Assembly (NCBI GenBank): GCA_027623815.1
Contig: JAQBUV010000001.1
Coordinates: 79,833-143,832, forward strand
Reading direction: 5' to 3'
From: Casp-Chloro-G3 sp002816715
GTDB lineage: Bacteria; Chloroflexota; Dehalococcoidia; Lucifugimonadales; UBA3495
Length of the DNA: 64,000 nucleotides
The number at the start of each line of letters is the position of its first letter. Positions within the stretch are counted from its first letter, which is position 1. The notes beneath the pieces are model-generated. The model was not told where the DNA came from and made no database searches. It saw only the letters and a program-made list of their open reading frames with translations. Shown one piece after another: positions 62,658 through 64,000 of the stretch. The translations under genes were made by a program, and so were the position numbers.

Positions 62658-63407
62658 TCACGCAGCCGGCGCCGAAACTGATTTCAGGCCAGTAATTGAA
62701 TTCATCAAAGTTAGCAAATTGTCCGGGTCGACCGGCTTCGTAAGCACCGAGTAGGCCCCCTCATGCAAGGCATTTCTGACCGACTCCTCCAGGTCGTACC
62801 CAGAGACAAAGATGACCTTGACATCCACGTCGATCCTTCTGATTTCCTCAAAGGTCTCCAGTCCGTTCAGACCGGGCATAACCAGATCCATTAGTATGAT
62901 GTCGTAATGTTGCTTCTCCGCTATTGCGATAGCGTGCTTGCCGTCTTCCGCCTCGGAGACCTCGTAGCCAGTGTCGTCGAGAATAACGCGCAAGGTTTCC
63001 CGATGGTTCGCCAAATCGTCCACCACCAGAACGCCGGTGGTTTTGAGAACACCTTGGATGATGTCGATGATCTGTTCCATGGCGAAAGGCTTGTAGAGAA
63101 CCCCATAGACCCCTTCTTGCAGGGCCGCCTTCACCAAATCCTCTACGGCAAAGCCGGTCATCATTACGACAACTGAATGGGGGCTAACTTTTTTGATCTC
63201 CCGATAGGCTTCAACGCCGTTGATTCCCGGCATTTTGATATCCATGAAGATCAGGTCAAAGAAACTGCCCTGGGCCGCCTCAATGGCCCGGTAGCCATCC
63301 GCCACCCCCACCACATCAAACCCTTCATCCTCAATTATTCCCTCCAGGGTAATGCGCATCCCCGGGTCGTCGTCGACCACCAAAATTCTAGCGGGGTTGT
63401 TTTTCAT
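62658..63407 (-). CDS. Tandem double-receiver response regulator
   Basis: 249 residues made of two CheY-like receivers (about 8-123 with IFMDIKMPGING; about 131-245 with IILMDLVMPGLNG). Both phospho-acceptor Asp, and the TGF/SGY and KP motifs, are present. There is no DNA-binding or enzymatic output domain, so it should work as a phosphotransfer or binding adaptor between the flanking kinases. The ATG at 63407 overlaps the stop of the upstream kinase fragment by 4 bp (ATGA). Confidence 0.93.
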   Translation of the reverse strand: MKNNPARILVVDDDPGMRITLEGIIEDEGFDVVGVADGYRAIEAAQGSFFDLIFMDIKMPGINGVEAYREIKKVSPHSVVVMMTGFAVEDLVKAALQEGVYGVLYKPFAMEQIIDIIQGVLKTTGVLVVDDLANHRETLRVILDDTGYEVSEAEDGKHAIAIAEKQHYDIILMDLVMPGLNGLETFEEIRRIDVDVKVIFVSGYDLEESVRNALHEGAYSVLTKPVDPDNLLTLMNSITGLKSVSAPAA

Positions 63408-63946
63408 GTCAGTGCCTCCGATCTCTTTGCTGCGTTGCCCAGCAATGGCAACTTGACCGCGAAGGTAGTTCCTTCGCCTTTGCGACTAGATACATTGATC
63501 GTTCCGCCGTGCTTGGCAATAACCTGCTGGCATACTGCCAGGCCCAGTCCGGTGCCTTTGATTTTGGTGGTATACAACGGCTCAAAGATGTTCTTCAAAG
63601 CTTCTTCGCTAATGCCTTCCCCAGTATCCTGGAAAACTACCTCGGCAAAATCCCCTTTCCGCCGGGTAGTGACGGTTAATTCGCCACCCTCGGCCATGGC
63701 CTCATTGGCGTTAATCGCTAGATTGGCAAACACACGTTGGATTTGCTCCGCGTCAATGGGAACCTCGGGCAAGTCTGGGTCGAACTGCTTTGATATACGG
63801 ACTCCCTCGCTCGCCTCCAAGGTGGCTAGAGCACTATCAACCACCTCAGTCAGGTTAGTAAGGGAAAGTGAAGGTGTGCTGATACGGGTAAAGGTTAAAA
63901 GGTCGGTTATTATTTGGTTGGAGCGATTTACTGAGGTGGACCCCAA
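63404..63946 (-). pseudogene. Histidine kinase C-terminal part, 5' end cut by an apparent insertion element
   Basis: The remaining 180 codons hold the end of a dimerisation helix (VNRSNQIITDLLTFTR) and a complete ATPase domain (AINANEAMAEGG, DTGEGISEEAL, TGLGLAVCQQV). The phospho-His region is missing. The reading frame begins at a TTG inside an insertion-element-like terminus (63937 onward) and meets an in-frame TAA at 63966-63964, so the kinase is broken at about 63936. The promoter for the downstream receivers would also be lost unless one lies inside the element. Confidence 0.65.
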
Positions 63947-64000
63947 AAATCGGACAGGTGGTTAAGATAGAGTCCCGCTCCTAGAATGAGGGAAATATAG
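63937..64000 (+). mobile_element. Left terminus of a probable IS3-family insertion sequence (partial)
   Basis: TGGACCCCAAAAATCGGACA starts at 63937, beginning with TG and an ACCCC block as in IS3-group terminal inverted repeats. GGTTAAGATAGAGTCC follows, then a possible ribosome site GAGGGA at 63987-63992 near the window end. Kinase homology stops exactly where this sequence starts. The transposase genes and the other end would lie beyond the window. Confidence 0.55.

Overview
The window looks like a chromosomal segment of an uncultivated bacterium, most likely a Chloroflexota member related to the SAR202/Dehalococcoidia lineage. This is an inference from gene content. It rests on three luciferase-like flavin oxidoreductases, abundant CoA, SDR and GMC redox enzymes, a protein made of six DUF5671-type membrane repeats, a DUF951 protein next to pyrF, an archaellin-like secreted subunit, and a CIRCE/HrcA-controlled groESL. 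No rRNA, tRNA or CRISPR array was seen.

Layout. 1-0.8 kb: 5' part of a divergent enoyl-CoA hydratase gene (minus strand). 0.8-3 kb: groES-groEL with promoter, CIRCE operator and terminator. 3-6.2 kb: three CoA-transferase genes in the order A, fused B-A, B (minus strand), bracketed by inverted copies of a ~120-bp dispersed repeat. 6.2-8.4 kb: TPP riboswitch with intrinsic terminator, then thiG-thiE-thiS and a small unknown gene. 8.4-14.3 kb (minus strand): BNR-repeat propeller, quinone oxidoreductase, 2-hydroxyacid dehydrogenase, LLM flavin oxidoreductase and CorC/HlyC-type membrane protein. 14.4-18.7 kb: L-2-hydroxyglutarate oxidase, then a fatty-acid/phospholipid set of two MaoC-type hotdog proteins, plsX and fabG. 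19-24.3 kb: an NTF2-like membrane-anchored protein with the DUF5671-repeat protein, an isochorismatase and a large VWA protein.

24.4-32.7 kb is the pyrimidine operon pyrR-pyrB-pyrC-carA-(unknown)-carB, preceded by a PyrR-type attenuator. pyrF lies separately at 40.2-41.0 kb, coupled to a DUF951 gene and an MFS gene. 32.7-34.3 kb holds an RDD membrane protein and a PrsW protease, both carrying zinc ribbons. Next come an ornithine-cyclodeaminase-like enzyme, MFS exporters, a 7Fe/8Fe ferredoxin and a LysR regulator. 41-45.6 kb carries sfsA, an endonuclease III-like glycosylase, a probably frameshifted cupin, a Spy/CpxP-like lipoprotein, an orphan archaellin-like gene and an alpha/beta-hydrolase homologue whose catalytic triad has been replaced.

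45.7-60.5 kb is catabolic and redox: SDR, two LLM oxidoreductases, glutamate dehydrogenase, gamma-glutamyltransferase, TlpA-like thioredoxin, CopD-like membrane protein, Trm112, NHL propeller, GMC oxidoreductase, thiolase and an S9 peptidase. 60.7-64 kb is a phosphorelay made of a hybrid kinase, a double-receiver protein and a histidine kinase. The 5' end of that last kinase is cut by what looks like an IS3-family terminus at the right edge of the window.
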